A DNA stretch of 14,477 bases, taken from the NCBI GenBank assembly GCA_964639525.1, contig CAZXDS010000078.1:1-14477 (forward strand), in the 5' to 3' direction. The DNA is from CAZXDS01 sp964639525 (GTDB lineage Bacteria; Bacteroidota; Ignavibacteria; Ignavibacteriales; Melioribacteraceae). The notes under the pieces are model-generated. The model was not told the origin of the DNA. It did no database searches and saw only the letters and a list, made by a program, of their open reading frames with translations. Numbering within the stretch: position 1 is the stretch's first letter; each line of letters opens with the position of its first letter. Position numbers and translations under genes: made by a program. This document shows positions 7,461 to 14,477 of this stretch, one piece after another.

Positions 7461-7490
7461 TTGATAAAATTCTTATAACATAGATATAAT
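7461..7490 (+). promoter_or_regulatory. Sigma70-like promoter upstream of the Nudix gene
   Basis: TTGATA (7461-7466) and TATAAT (7485-7490) are separated by 18 bases and lie about 85 bases before ATG 7575. This 214-base region between the divergent HD gene and the Nudix gene is very AT-rich, so a chance match is possible, but the spacing and a perfect -10 hexamer are good. Nothing else was assigned in the gap. Confidence 0.4.
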
Positions 7491-7574
7491 TTATTTAACA
7501 ATTTTCAATATAAAAAGATTATTACTAAATTTATAATACAACACTTTACATTTATTGATTTAAACTGATGAATA

Positions 7575-8006
7575 ATGAAACAAAACAAAAACAAAGTTCC
7601 TGAACATTTTTTTATTCAATCGGGAGTTATTCCTTTTAGGATGATTCGCGGTAAAATTGAAGTCCTTTTAATTACATCAAGAAAAAAAAGGAAGTGGATA
7701 TTTCCCAAAGGAGTAGTTGAGGCAGAGATTGGAAAGAAGGCTTCTGCGGAAAAGGAGGCTTTAGAAGAGGCTGGAGTGGTTGGTAAAATTGTTGGAGATT
7801 CAGTCGGAGAGTTTTTAAATGAAAAGTGGGATGGAATGTGTCGAGTTGTAATTTACCCGATGGAAGTGATGAAAACAGTAAAGCATTGGGAAGAAGAATC
7901 GTTTAGGAATAGAAAATGGTTTACTCTTGATGAAGCATTAGAATCTATTTATAATAAGGAATTAAAAAGGATTTTAAGACAGTTTAAAAAGAACATGCCT
8001 CGATAA
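7575..8006 (+). CDS. Nudix hydrolase
   Basis: A 143-residue single-domain protein that probably hydrolyses a nucleoside-diphosphate-linked compound (a dinucleoside polyphosphate, diphosphoinositol-like substrate or damaged nucleotide). The Nudix box begins at PKGVVEAE and ends KEALEEAGV: the catalytic EAxEE core is intact, but the early Glu is replaced by Ile and the usual Arg by Lys. Similar replacements occur in the PKG...E-P-G-M...KE-AYEEAG subgroup related to Ap4A/DIPP hydrolases, so activity is plausible. ATG 7575 is chosen because ATG 7568 is out of frame. No strong ribosome site is visible. It is divergent from the HD-domain gene and is followed by a 174-base gap before the protease. 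Substrate not assignable. Confidence 0.85.
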   Translation: MKQNKNKVPEHFFIQSGVIPFRMIRGKIEVLLITSRKKRKWIFPKGVVEAEIGKKASAEKEALEEAGVVGKIVGDSVGEFLNEKWDGMCRVVIYPMEVMKTVKHWEEESFRNRKWFTLDEALESIYNKELKRILRQFKKNMPR

Positions 8007-8180
8007 TAAAATATTTTCTAATTTAACATTTGATTGAAACGAAAATTAATGCCTTCCGTTATTCAACAAAAAGAGAATTCATGCAAATATAATTTAATTA
8101 AAATTGATGTATATTTGGAAACATTTCGGGTAAATTATTGTATGAAAACACTAATCTTAATAAAAAAACGGTTCGATGTT

Positions 8181-10256
8181 ATGAAAAAAATTCTTTTTGG
8201 CATTTTGTTTGCTACGGCTCTTTTAAGTTGTAACGCACAAAATAATACTGATAAATTAATTGCACGGAATCAAACCATAGATTCTACAAAAGTTCTTGTC
8301 CCTGACGCACTGCATGCCAAAATAAGTAGAATTGTTGCTACTATTTTACAGCGTTTGGATTACAAAAAAATTGATTTAAACGACTCACTTTCTTCGGTTA
8401 TTTTTGATAATTATATAAAGACTTGGGACGGGAACAAACTCTATTTCCTTCAATCTGATATTGATGAGTTTGAAAAAGATAGAAATAATTTCGATGATTA
8501 TCTGCGTGCCGGTGATTTATCGGTTCCCTTTAAGATTTTTAATAGATATAAAATAAGATTGGGCGAAAGGGTTGTTTCAAACTTAAGACTTTTAAAATCA
8601 GAATTTGATTATACTAAAAATGAAAATATCCATCCTTCGCGAAAAAAAGCAATGTGGGCAAAAACGACGGCAGAATTGGACGAACTTTGGAGGAAAAGAT
8701 TAAAAAATGATGCACTTAATGCAAAACTAAACGGTGATAAATGGGAGAAAATTTCTTCCACACTTTCCAAAAGATTCAAATATTTTCATAAAACAATTTT
8801 GAAGTATGACGACGAAGATGTTTTTCAAATTTATATGAATGCATTTGCCGAAGCAGTTGACCCGCACACAAGCTATTTTTCTCCAATTACAGCAGAAAAT
8901 TTTGGTATTAATATGAGCCTTTCACTTGAAGGAATTGGGGCACAGCTAACTTCTAAAAATGATTATACAACTATTGTAAGAATTATTCCGGGCGGACCTG
9001 CATTCAAAAGTAAAAAATTGCACGAAAACGATAGAATAATTGCAGCCGCTCAAGGCGATGACGGCGAATTTGTTGATTTTGTAGGCTGGCGGCTTGATGA
9101 TGTAATTCAGTTAATTCGTGGGAAAAAGGGAACTGTTGTAAGATTAAAAATTGAAAAAGCAGATGCCGATCCGAATTTACCTCCGATAATTTTGCGATTA
9201 GTTCGTGACAAAATTAAACTTGAAGAACAGGCAGCTAAAAGTAAAACGATTAAAGTGGAAGATAATGGAAGGAAATTTCATATCGGTGTAATTGACGTAC
9301 CGGGATTTTATGTCGATTTTAAAGGTAAACAGAAAGGTGATAAAAATTATAAAAGCACTACTCGCGATGTTAAAAATCTACTTCTAAAATTAGAAAAAGA
9401 AAAGGTTGACGGTGTCATAATTGATTTGCGCAGTAATGGTGGTGGCTCGCTTCAAGAAGCAATTCAAATGACAGGCTTATTTATCAAAGATGGACCTGTA
9501 GTTCAAGTTCGTAATTCCAATGGTAAAATTGATGTTGGAACTGATAACGATCCGTCAGAAATTTACAAAGGACCTCTTGCTGTATTAGTCAATCGTTACA
9601 GTGCTTCTGCATCGGAGATATTTTCCGCCGCTATTCAGGATTACGGAAGAGGATTAATTATTGGTTCACAATCATTTGGAAAAGGAACTGTACAGAATTT
9701 AATCGATTTGAAACGCTTTATGCCATCAAGTCGTGAAAAATTGGGAGAGGTTAAATTAACAATTGCAAAGTTTTATAGAGTAAATGGGAGTAGTACGCAG
9801 AGAAAGGGTGTAACTCCTGATGTTAAATTTCCATCGGCTTTGCCGGCTGATGAATTTGGAGAACGTTCCTACAAGAGTGCTTTGCCGTGGGATACAATTC
9901 GTAGTTCTGATTTTCAAAAAGCGGGAAACTTGGACCCATTTATCCCGAGACTGATAAAAAAACATAATGAAAGAATTGCAGAGGATGAGGAATTTCAGAA
10001 CTATATAGATGATGTTTCTGAAATGATTAAGTTAAGAAAGAAAAATTCATATTCTCTGAATTATGAAATCAGAAAAGCAGAAAGAGAAAAAGCAGAAAAG
10101 AAAAAGAAAGAACGTGATGCTGCGAAAGGGAAAGATTCGGAAATAAAAGTTACTGGCGACGAGGAAGTTAAAACTACTGTTAAAAAGACTGATGATGTTC
10201 TCTTGAACGAAGCCGGAAATGTTCTTTCGGATTATATTATCTTGAAAGTAGGGTAA
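8181..10256 (+). CDS. prc: Prc/Tsp-type tail-specific protease (S41 family)
   Basis: Periplasmic Ser-Lys protease that degrades proteins from exposed C-termini. I place the start at ATG 8181 (691 residues, close to the 682 of E. coli Prc), because MKKILFGILFATALLSC is a good export signal; upstream in-frame codons to 8034 would mask it. The LLSC sequence suggests a lipoprotein with acylated C17, although cleavage after the A of CNAQ is an alternative. Domain order: Tsp N-terminal domain; PDZ about 245-335; S41 catalytic core about 360-530 with the NRYSASASE motif, catalytic S476 and K501 in FGKGTVQ (25 apart, as in E. coli Prc); Tsp C-terminal domain; and a lysine/glutamate-rich tail. It may process envelope or secreted proteins. 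It ends at its own terminator, so it is likely monocistronic. Confidence 0.93.
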   Translation: MKKILFGILFATALLSCNAQNNTDKLIARNQTIDSTKVLVPDALHAKISRIVATILQRLDYKKIDLNDSLSSVIFDNYIKTWDGNKLYFLQSDIDEFEKDRNNFDDYLRAGDLSVPFKIFNRYKIRLGERVVSNLRLLKSEFDYTKNENIHPSRKKAMWAKTTAELDELWRKRLKNDALNAKLNGDKWEKISSTLSKRFKYFHKTILKYDDEDVFQIYMNAFAEAVDPHTSYFSPITAENFGINMSLSLEGIGAQLTSKNDYTTIVRIIPGGPAFKSKKLHENDRIIAAAQGDDGEFVDFVGWRLDDVIQLIRGKKGTVVRLKIEKADADPNLPPIILRLVRDKIKLEEQAAKSKTIKVEDNGRKFHIGVIDVPGFYVDFKGKQKGDKNYKSTTRDVKNLLLKLEKEKVDGVIIDLRSNGGGSLQEAIQMTGLFIKDGPVVQVRNSNGKIDVGTDNDPSEIYKGPLAVLVNRYSASASEIFSAAIQDYGRGLIIGSQSFGKGTVQNLIDLKRFMPSSREKLGEVKLTIAKFYRVNGSSTQRKGVTPDVKFPSALPADEFGERSYKSALPWDTIRSSDFQKAGNLDPFIPRLIKKHNERIAEDEEFQNYIDDVSEMIKLRKKNSYSLNYEIRKAEREKAEKKKKERDAAKGKDSEIKVTGDEEVKTTVKKTDDVLLNEAGNVLSDYIILKVG

Positions 10257-10278
10257 ATAATTTTGTCTTTCATGTTTT

Positions 10279-10313
10279 AAAAGCTCAACATTAATTATTG
10301 CTGAGCTTTTTTT
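10279..10313 (+). terminator. Intrinsic terminator after prc
   Basis: AAAAGCTCA (10279-10287) pairs perfectly with TGAGCTTTT (10302-10310); an inner CA/TG pair extends it, and the T run continues to 10313. It lies 23 bases after the prc stop and before the TrpF-like gene. Confidence 0.8.
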
Positions 10314-10339
10314 CTTAATGTTTATAATTTGATTTTAAC

Positions 10340-10999
10340 ATGATGAACAATAAACCCAAAATAAAAATTTGTTGCATCAAAAATATGGCTGAAGCAAATC
10401 TTGCAATAAAATATGGTGCGGATGCACTCGGACTTGTTTCCGAAATGCCGAGCGGACCGGGTGTTATTTCGGAAGAAGAAATTAAAGCTATTGTAGAATC
10501 CGTTCCGAAAACAATCAAAACATTTTTACTTACAAGCAAACAAAACAGTTCGGATATTATTGAACAGTTACTTCGATGCAAAGCAAACACAGTTCAAATT
10601 GTAGATGAATTAATTGCAGGCACTTATCAGGAAATTAAAAGTGCTTTCCCTGAAGTTGAAATAGTTCAAGTTATTCATGTAATAAACAGTAACTCGGTAA
10701 ATGAAGCAATTAAGGTTTCTAAAAATGTTGACATGCTACTTCTTGATTCAGGTAACCCGGCTGCAGATATTAAAATTCTTGGTGGAACCGGGCAGATACA
10801 CAATTGGAATTTGAGTCGGGAAATCTGCCGAAGTGTTGATATTCCGGTATTTCTTGCAGGCGGATTAAATGCCGATAATGTAATTGATGCTATTAAAGAA
10901 GTACAGCCTTATGGTGTTGACCTTTGCAGCGGTGTAAGAACCAATGGCAATTTGGACAAAAGAAAACTTTCTGCTTACATTAAGAATGTATTAAACTAA
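10340..10999 (+). CDS. Phosphoribosylanthranilate isomerase-family (TrpF-like) protein
   Basis: A 219-residue (beta/alpha)8 protein. TrpF isomerises N-(5-phosphoribosyl)anthranilate in tryptophan synthesis. Retained family features: KIC at 9-11 with the catalytic-base cysteine C11, LLLDS with the general-acid aspartate D136, GGTG, LAGGL, and the phosphate-loop-like GVDLCSGVR. Departures: KICC instead of KICG; SEMPSGPGVIS where TrpF has an S-P-R segment whose Arg contacts substrate; and QIVDEL where TrpF has Q-H-G. These changes define a separate conserved clade often labelled TrpF, so it could be a true isomerase or a paralogue acting on a related phosphoribosyl compound. It is not in a trp operon; the attenuated trpB lies about 9 kb away. 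ATG 10343 is an equally possible start. Confidence 0.7.
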   Translation: MMNNKPKIKICCIKNMAEANLAIKYGADALGLVSEMPSGPGVISEEEIKAIVESVPKTIKTFLLTSKQNSSDIIEQLLRCKANTVQIVDELIAGTYQEIKSAFPEVEIVQVIHVINSNSVNEAIKVSKNVDMLLLDSGNPAADIKILGGTGQIHNWNLSREICRSVDIPVFLAGGLNADNVIDAIKEVQPYGVDLCSGVRTNGNLDKRKLSAYIKNVLN

Positions 11000-11008
11000 T
11001 TGTAAATC

Positions 11009-11028
11009 AAATATTTAATTAAATATTT
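11009..11028. repeat. 20-base perfect AT palindrome
   Basis: AAATATTTAATTAAATATTT is its own reverse complement and lies 10 bases after the TrpF-like gene. It contains only A and T, so chance is a real possibility. It could be a weak terminator stem or a protein site; no T run follows. Confidence 0.35.
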
Positions 11029-11073
11029 TAGTTACTATTGATTATTTCATAATAAATAAATATTAGATAGAAG

Positions 11074-11727
11074 ATGCTTCCATTAAAAAATTATTTAAAA
11101 CTTTCAGATGATGAGATGATAAAAAATTCAAAAGATTTTTTTGAAAGGATAAAACTTCGCAGAACAGTACGTGAATTTTCTAGCAGAGCAGTTCCACTTA
11201 AAATAATTGAAAATTGTTTAAAAGCTGCCGGAACAGCTCCAAGCGGTGCCAACAAACAACCGTGGTATTTTGTTGTTGTAAAATCAGAAGAAATAAAAAA
11301 GCAAATCCGCGAAGCAGCAGAAAGAGAAGAAAGAGAATTCTACGGCGGCAAAGCTACTCAAGAGTGGTTAAATGATCTTAAACCACTTGGAACGGATGCA
11401 CACAAACCGTTTTTACAAGATGCACCTTATTTGATTGTAATTTTTGAGCGGAAGTTTGAACAGACTGATACCGGCGAAAGGAAAAAACATTACTATACCA
11501 AAGAATCTGTTGGAATTGCCACCGGAATTTTAATAACTGCTCTGCACTTTTCCGGGCTTGCAACTTTGACTCATACTCCAAGCCCGATGAATTTTTTAAC
11601 TGATATTCTAAAGCGTCCTAAAAATGAAAAACCGTTTTTAATATTAGTAACCGGTTATCCGGCGGAAGGAACACAAGTTCCGGATATTAGCAAAAAAAAT
11701 TTGGAGACTATTTCTACAATTATTTAA
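11074..11727 (+). CDS. Nitroreductase-fold flavoprotein, iodotyrosine deiodinase (halotyrosine dehalogenase) subfamily
   Basis: FMN-dependent enzyme of 217 residues. General nitroreductase features are RRTVR (29-33), the AGTAPSGA FMN loop (52-59) and VTGYP near the C-terminus. By eye it aligns without gaps to human iodotyrosine deiodinase across the active-site lid: Glu, Tyr and Lys, which bind the amino-acid zwitterion (E153, Y157, K178 in mouse), correspond to E86, Y90 and K111 with identical 4- and 21-residue spacing. LTHTPSPMN matches the TVTTTPLN segment carrying the Thr near flavin N5, and VPDISKK matches VPDLKRK. It therefore likely reductively removes halogen from halotyrosines; bacterial homologues with this activity are known. 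There is no N-terminal membrane anchor, so it is cytosolic. A plain nitroreductase or another aromatic substrate remains possible. Confidence 0.85.
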   Translation: MLPLKNYLKLSDDEMIKNSKDFFERIKLRRTVREFSSRAVPLKIIENCLKAAGTAPSGANKQPWYFVVVKSEEIKKQIREAAEREEREFYGGKATQEWLNDLKPLGTDAHKPFLQDAPYLIVIFERKFEQTDTGERKKHYYTKESVGIATGILITALHFSGLATLTHTPSPMNFLTDILKRPKNEKPFLILVTGYPAEGTQVPDISKKNLETISTII

Positions 11728-11805
11728 AGTATTATATTTTACTGCGGAAAAAATAATTTTGCTTTCCGTATATTTAATTTTTCAAAAAAAAAGACTATTA
11801 TTTTC

Positions 11806-12582
11806 GTGAAAAAAATCTTACTAATTGCATTTTTCTTTCTCAGTACTATTATTACTGCTCAAACGGTTTCATTTGCCGTTAGCCATACTGACAATGGACA
11901 ACCGATTGATGCTCAAATGGATTGGCAAATTAAAAATCAAACAATTTCGCTTTATATTATTTTAAATAACGATTCCCGCATCCCCGCACCATTAGTCTAT
12001 TTGTTTATTGATAAGAGAGATAATGACGGTTCTTATTATCCTTTTGACAGCAAAGTAATTAAAGTTGACGGCAGTAAAGATTGGATTGCATTTAATTACA
12101 GATTTATTGAGCCGGGTAAATACCACGCGTACTTTCAATCCGCAAGCCAAAAAAGAATTGCCGATGGGAATGTTGTTATTTTAAAAAAATCATACACTAA
12201 TAATCCATTTGTAAAAGGAAAGACTCAGTATTACGAAGATTTTAAACTAAAATTTTGTGAAGTGGTTATCGCCGGTAAACCCATGAACATAAGCAATGTT
12301 TTTATACAAAGGAGAAAAGGCCGGGAAGTATTTCTTTATATGGATAGTACGCATCCGCTTAATACTGAAAAAATTATGGTTAGCATTTTTACCAAAAAAG
12401 AATATGATTTTGGATATGAGGAATTTGTCGATTCGAAAAAATATAAAGTTAATCCAACTTGGTACGATACTTTTTTTAAGTACAGATTCATGAATGCCGG
12501 TGATTACAAGGTAATGATTTTTAATGACAAAGAAATGTTAATGGCTACAGGATATTTAAGCATAACAAAGAGGGACAAATGA
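11806..12582 (+). CDS. Secreted protein of unknown function with internal duplication
   Basis: The start is GTG 11806; no ATG precedes it in frame and it places a clear Sec signal at the N-terminus (MKK, hydrophobic core, cleavage after A18). The 258-residue product is beta-rich and has two similar halves: YRF at 98-100 followed by GKY at 104-106, and YRF at 226-228 followed by GDY at 232-234, each in the same YRFxxxGxY arrangement and each preceded by an aromatic-rich strand and followed by a final strand ending near VVI or LSI. I read this as two tandem beta-sandwich units. No type IX sorting domain and no catalytic motif are seen. Its TGA overlaps the rfbA ATG (ATGA), so the two are probably one operon with coupled translation. 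I do not recognise a family. Confidence 0.8.
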   Translation: MKKILLIAFFFLSTIITAQTVSFAVSHTDNGQPIDAQMDWQIKNQTISLYIILNNDSRIPAPLVYLFIDKRDNDGSYYPFDSKVIKVDGSKDWIAFNYRFIEPGKYHAYFQSASQKRIADGNVVILKKSYTNNPFVKGKTQYYEDFKLKFCEVVIAGKPMNISNVFIQRRKGREVFLYMDSTHPLNTEKIMVSIFTKKEYDFGYEEFVDSKKYKVNPTWYDTFFKYRFMNAGDYKVMIFNDKEMLMATGYLSITKRDK

Positions 12583-13445
12583 AAGGAATAATTCTCGCAG
12601 GCGGTGCCGGAACTCGGCTTTACCCGATTACAAAAGTTTACAGCAAACAGTTAACCGTAATTTATGATAAACCGCTGATTTATTACCCGCTGTCAATTTT
12701 GATGCTTGGCGGAATAAAAGATATTCTTGTTATTTCAAATGATGAAACTATTCCTTTGTATAAACGATTGTTCGGAGACGGTTCTCAAATTGGATTGAAC
12801 ATTGAATATAAAGTACAATCGGCACCAAATGGAATTGCGGAATCATTCATTCTTGGGGAAGAGTTTATAGGTAACAGTGGAGTTACTTTAATTTTGGGCG
12901 ATAATATTTTTTATGGTAAATTAAATTATTTATATAATGCTTTGGAAAATCAAAACGACGGGGCAACAATTTTTGCCTACCGTGTTAATGATCCTGAACG
13001 TTATGGAATTGTAGAGTTTAATGCTGAAGGTAAAGCAATTTCCATTGAAGAAAAACCGGAAGTACCAAAATCTAATTTCGCTGTCCCCGGACTTTATGTT
13101 TACGATAATAATGTTGTTAATATTTCAAAAAATCTTAAACCTTCTGCACGCGGTGAATTGGAAATTACAGATGTTAACAAAGTTTACATGAGCCAAAATA
13201 AATTGAATGTTGAAAAAATTGGTCGCGGCGTTGCTTGGTTAGATACCGGAACACCAACTGCACTTTTGCAGGCATCCAACTTTTTCGGTGTAATTGAAGA
13301 CAGACAAGGTTTAAAAGTTGCCTGTATAGAAGAAATTGCATACAAGAAAAATTTTGTTTCCAAAGTAGAATTTGAAAATTTGCTCGACAAAATGCCGAAG
13401 TCTTTGTACCGAGAATATCTTGTGCGTGTACTTGAAGAGTCGTAG
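12579..13445 (+). CDS. rfbA: Glucose-1-phosphate thymidylyltransferase
   Basis: Makes dTDP-glucose from dTTP and glucose 1-phosphate, first step to dTDP-L-rhamnose and other dTDP-sugars of surface polysaccharide. The 288 residues match the family length. Key signatures: nucleotide loop LAGGAGTRLYPIT (6-18), SKQL then YDKPLIYYPLS, LGDNIFYG, ERYGIVEF, VEE-type EEKPEVPKS, VPGLYVYD and WLDTGTP. The usual LLPVYDKP is LTVIYDKP here, a mild variation. The ATG overlaps the stop of the preceding secreted-protein gene by four bases. No rfbB, rfbC or rfbD follows; the operon ends in a long hairpin that begins at the stop codon. Confidence 0.95.
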   Translation: MKGIILAGGAGTRLYPITKVYSKQLTVIYDKPLIYYPLSILMLGGIKDILVISNDETIPLYKRLFGDGSQIGLNIEYKVQSAPNGIAESFILGEEFIGNSGVTLILGDNIFYGKLNYLYNALENQNDGATIFAYRVNDPERYGIVEFNAEGKAISIEEKPEVPKSNFAVPGLYVYDNNVVNISKNLKPSARGELEITDVNKVYMSQNKLNVEKIGRGVAWLDTGTPTALLQASNFFGVIEDRQGLKVACIEEIAYKKNFVSKVEFENLLDKMPKSLYREYLVRVLEES

Positions 13446-13538
13446 ATAACGGTTAGTATCTAAGGCGTTGGACGTTTTGAAACACTTAGCTTTCAATTTA
13501 ACTACCACTGGTCCAATGACTTATATACATTGTTAGCC
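13444..13538 (+). other. attC-like long imperfect inverted repeat after rfbA
   Basis: Outer AAC-end AGATAAC (13444-13450) and GTTAGCC (13532-13538) pair through TAAC/GTTA. The arms 13456-13467 and 13517-13528 pair with two mismatches, 13468-13473 (TTGGAC) pairs perfectly with 13511-13516 (GTCCAA), and an apical stem joins 13477-13482 to 13491-13496. Ends in AAC...GTT, an imperfectly paired stem with unpaired bases, a length near 95 and position directly after a stop codon fit integron attC sites. The 5' end matches RYYYAAC poorly and GTTAGCC departs from GTTRRRY at one base. No integrase is in the window. It could instead be a dispersed Bacteroidota-type repeat or an elaborate terminator. Confidence 0.5.
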
Positions 13539-13548
13539 AAAGTGTTTT

Positions 13549-14477
13549 TTATTTCATTATTAGTAAATCCATTAATCGTTCGTTAATATAATAATTTCCT
13601 GTTCCTAATTTTTCTTTTCTCAATAATCCGTCTTTTGCCAATTCATTTAAGTATTTTGCTGCAGTGATTCTTGAAACACCGAGCTCTCGTTCTATAAATT
13701 CTATTTTTGTATAAGGATGTTTGAATAAATTATTTAATAAATCTTGACTGTAAAATTTATAATTATCACGAAGTATGTTTTTATATTCAAATATTAGGTC
13801 TCTTATTTTTCCAATTAACTCAATAGTCTCTTTTGATATTTGTTCAATTCCGTCTAACATAAATAACAACCAATTTTCCCAATCGTCTGTTTCCCTTACT
13901 TCTTGCAGCAATTTATAGTAATTTCCCTTATTCAAAATTATATATCGACTCAAATACAGGATAGGTAAATTCAATAAATCTTTCATTACCAAATAAAGAA
14001 CATTTATTATCCTGCCGCTCCTTCCGTTTCCGTCATAAAAAGGATGAATACTTTCAAATTGATAGTGAATTATTGCCATTTTTACCAAGTGGTCGAAATC
14101 CGATATTGTATCATCATTGATAAATTGTTCCAGATTTGTCATTAAGTCTAATATTTCAGAATATTCTTGTGGCGGTGTATAGACCGTTTCTCCTGTTGTT
14201 GTATTTTTTAATGCTGTTCCGGGAAGTTTCCTAAAACCCGCTCTGTTTTTTTCTAATTCCGATTGTATTTCAATTATATCGTTGTTTGTTAATATCTTTT
14301 TTTTCGAGATTAAAGCAAAGCCTTTCTTTAGTGCCGAAATATAATTTTGAACTTCTTTGGTATTCAGCGAATTAAAGCCTTGAAGGTTTAAGTCCGCTTT
14401 GTAAATATCATCGTGTGTTGTGATAATATTTTCTATTGCCGAACTGTCTTTTGCTTCTTGTAATCCTAATGTATTAA
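13549..14477 (-). CDS. Fic-family protein AMP-transferase (N-terminus beyond window)
   Basis: Fic enzymes transfer AMP (or another phosphate-containing group) from a nucleotide to target hydroxyls. The reading frame is open from the window edge to the TAA at 13549-13551, giving 308 residues; starting at an internal ATG (14142) would drop conserved sequence. The active-site motif HPFYDGNGRSGR (14011-14046) is intact with the catalytic His. An N-terminal SSAIEN (14428-14445) matches the (S/T)xxxE(G/N) inhibitory helix, whose Glu blocks ATP binding, so this is a class II, self-inhibited Fic. The C-terminal ~60 residues look like a winged helix (FIERELGVSRITAAKYL), suggesting DNA binding or autoregulation. 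Solo Fic proteins of about 370 residues have this layout. It converges on rfbA across the attC-like hairpin. Confidence 0.92.
   Translation of the reverse strand, partial: NTLGLQEAKDSSAIENIITTHDDIYKADLNLQGFNSLNTKEVQNYISALKKGFALISKKKILTNNDIIEIQSELEKNRAGFRKLPGTALKNTTTGETVYTPPQEYSEILDLMTNLEQFINDDTISDFDHLVKMAIIHYQFESIHPFYDGNGRSGRIINVLYLVMKDLLNLPILYLSRYIILNKGNYYKLLQEVRETDDWENWLLFMLDGIEQISKETIELIGKIRDLIFEYKNILRDNYKFYSQDLLNNLFKHPYTKIEFIERELGVSRITAAKYLNELAKDGLLRKEKLGTGNYYINERLMDLLIMK

Noticed and set aside
8034..8180. N-terminal extension of the prc reading frame to 8034
   Set aside because: It begins at TTG without a ribosome site and would place 49 residues before a clear export signal at 8181.
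11745..11768. CGGAAA / TTTCCG hairpin after the deiodinase-like gene as a terminator
   Set aside because: Only six pairs with a 12-base loop and no T run directly after; too weak to annotate as a terminator.
13549..14142. A 197-residue Fic gene starting at ATG 14142
   Set aside because: The same frame stays open to the window edge and encodes conserved Fic N-terminal sequence including the inhibitory motif.
1..14477. tRNA, rRNA, CRISPR arrays, transposase or integrase genes
   Set aside because: Scanned for by eye; no cloverleaf, spaced direct repeats or recognisable DDE, HUH or tyrosine recombinase motifs were found.

Overview
The window is AT-rich bacterial chromosome, most likely from the Bacteroidota/Chlorobiota/Ignavibacteria group. 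The best evidence is the secreted protein at 4495-6078, which ends in a type IX secretion (Por) sorting domain of the 'FQNYPNPFNP...YDILGR...GLYFYRL' kind, common in Ignavibacteria and relatives. Clear Shine-Dalgarno sequences before several genes (AAGGAG at 221-226, AGGAGA before argF, GGAG at 4485-4488) fit Ignavibacteria better than Bacteroidia. No rRNA, tRNA, CRISPR array, transposase or integrase gene is visible. No gene-free stretch exceeds 300 bases.

Layout. Positions 1-233 hold a tryptophan-rich leader peptide (four consecutive Trp codons) followed by mutually exclusive RNA hairpins and a terminator: a ribosome-dependent attenuator for the TrpB2-type tryptophan synthase beta chain (234-1598). 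A 17-bp perfect hairpin separates trpB from convergent argF (ornithine carbamoyltransferase, 1690-2691, minus). A radical-SAM, PLP-dependent aminomutase of the lysine 2,3-aminomutase family (2923-4317) follows, with substrate-side residues unlike those of the lysine enzyme. Next is the type IX-secreted protein (4495-6078), whose sorting domain carries a palindromic element, and then convergent to it an HD-phosphohydrolase/membrane protein with a Pycsar-effector-like TM region (6125-7360, minus). Divergent from that is a Nudix hydrolase (7575-8006), followed by a Prc-type tail-specific protease (8181-10256), a TrpF-like protein (10340-10999) and a flavoprotein with the active-site residues of iodotyrosine deiodinase (11074-11727). 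A secreted protein with an internal duplication (11806-12582) overlaps rfbA, glucose-1-phosphate thymidylyltransferase (12579-13445), by four bases. Directly after rfbA lies a long imperfect hairpin resembling an integron attC site. The window ends inside a minus-strand Fic AMP-transferase gene, of which 308 residues are present.

Most genes are individual housekeeping or accessory functions, not one pathway. The strongest linked units are the attenuator with trpB2, and the secreted protein coupled to rfbA. The most interesting signals are the Trp attenuator, the aminomutase of unknown substrate, the predicted halotyrosine dehalogenase, the HD-PycTM-like protein without a neighbouring cyclase, and the palindromic/attC-like elements.
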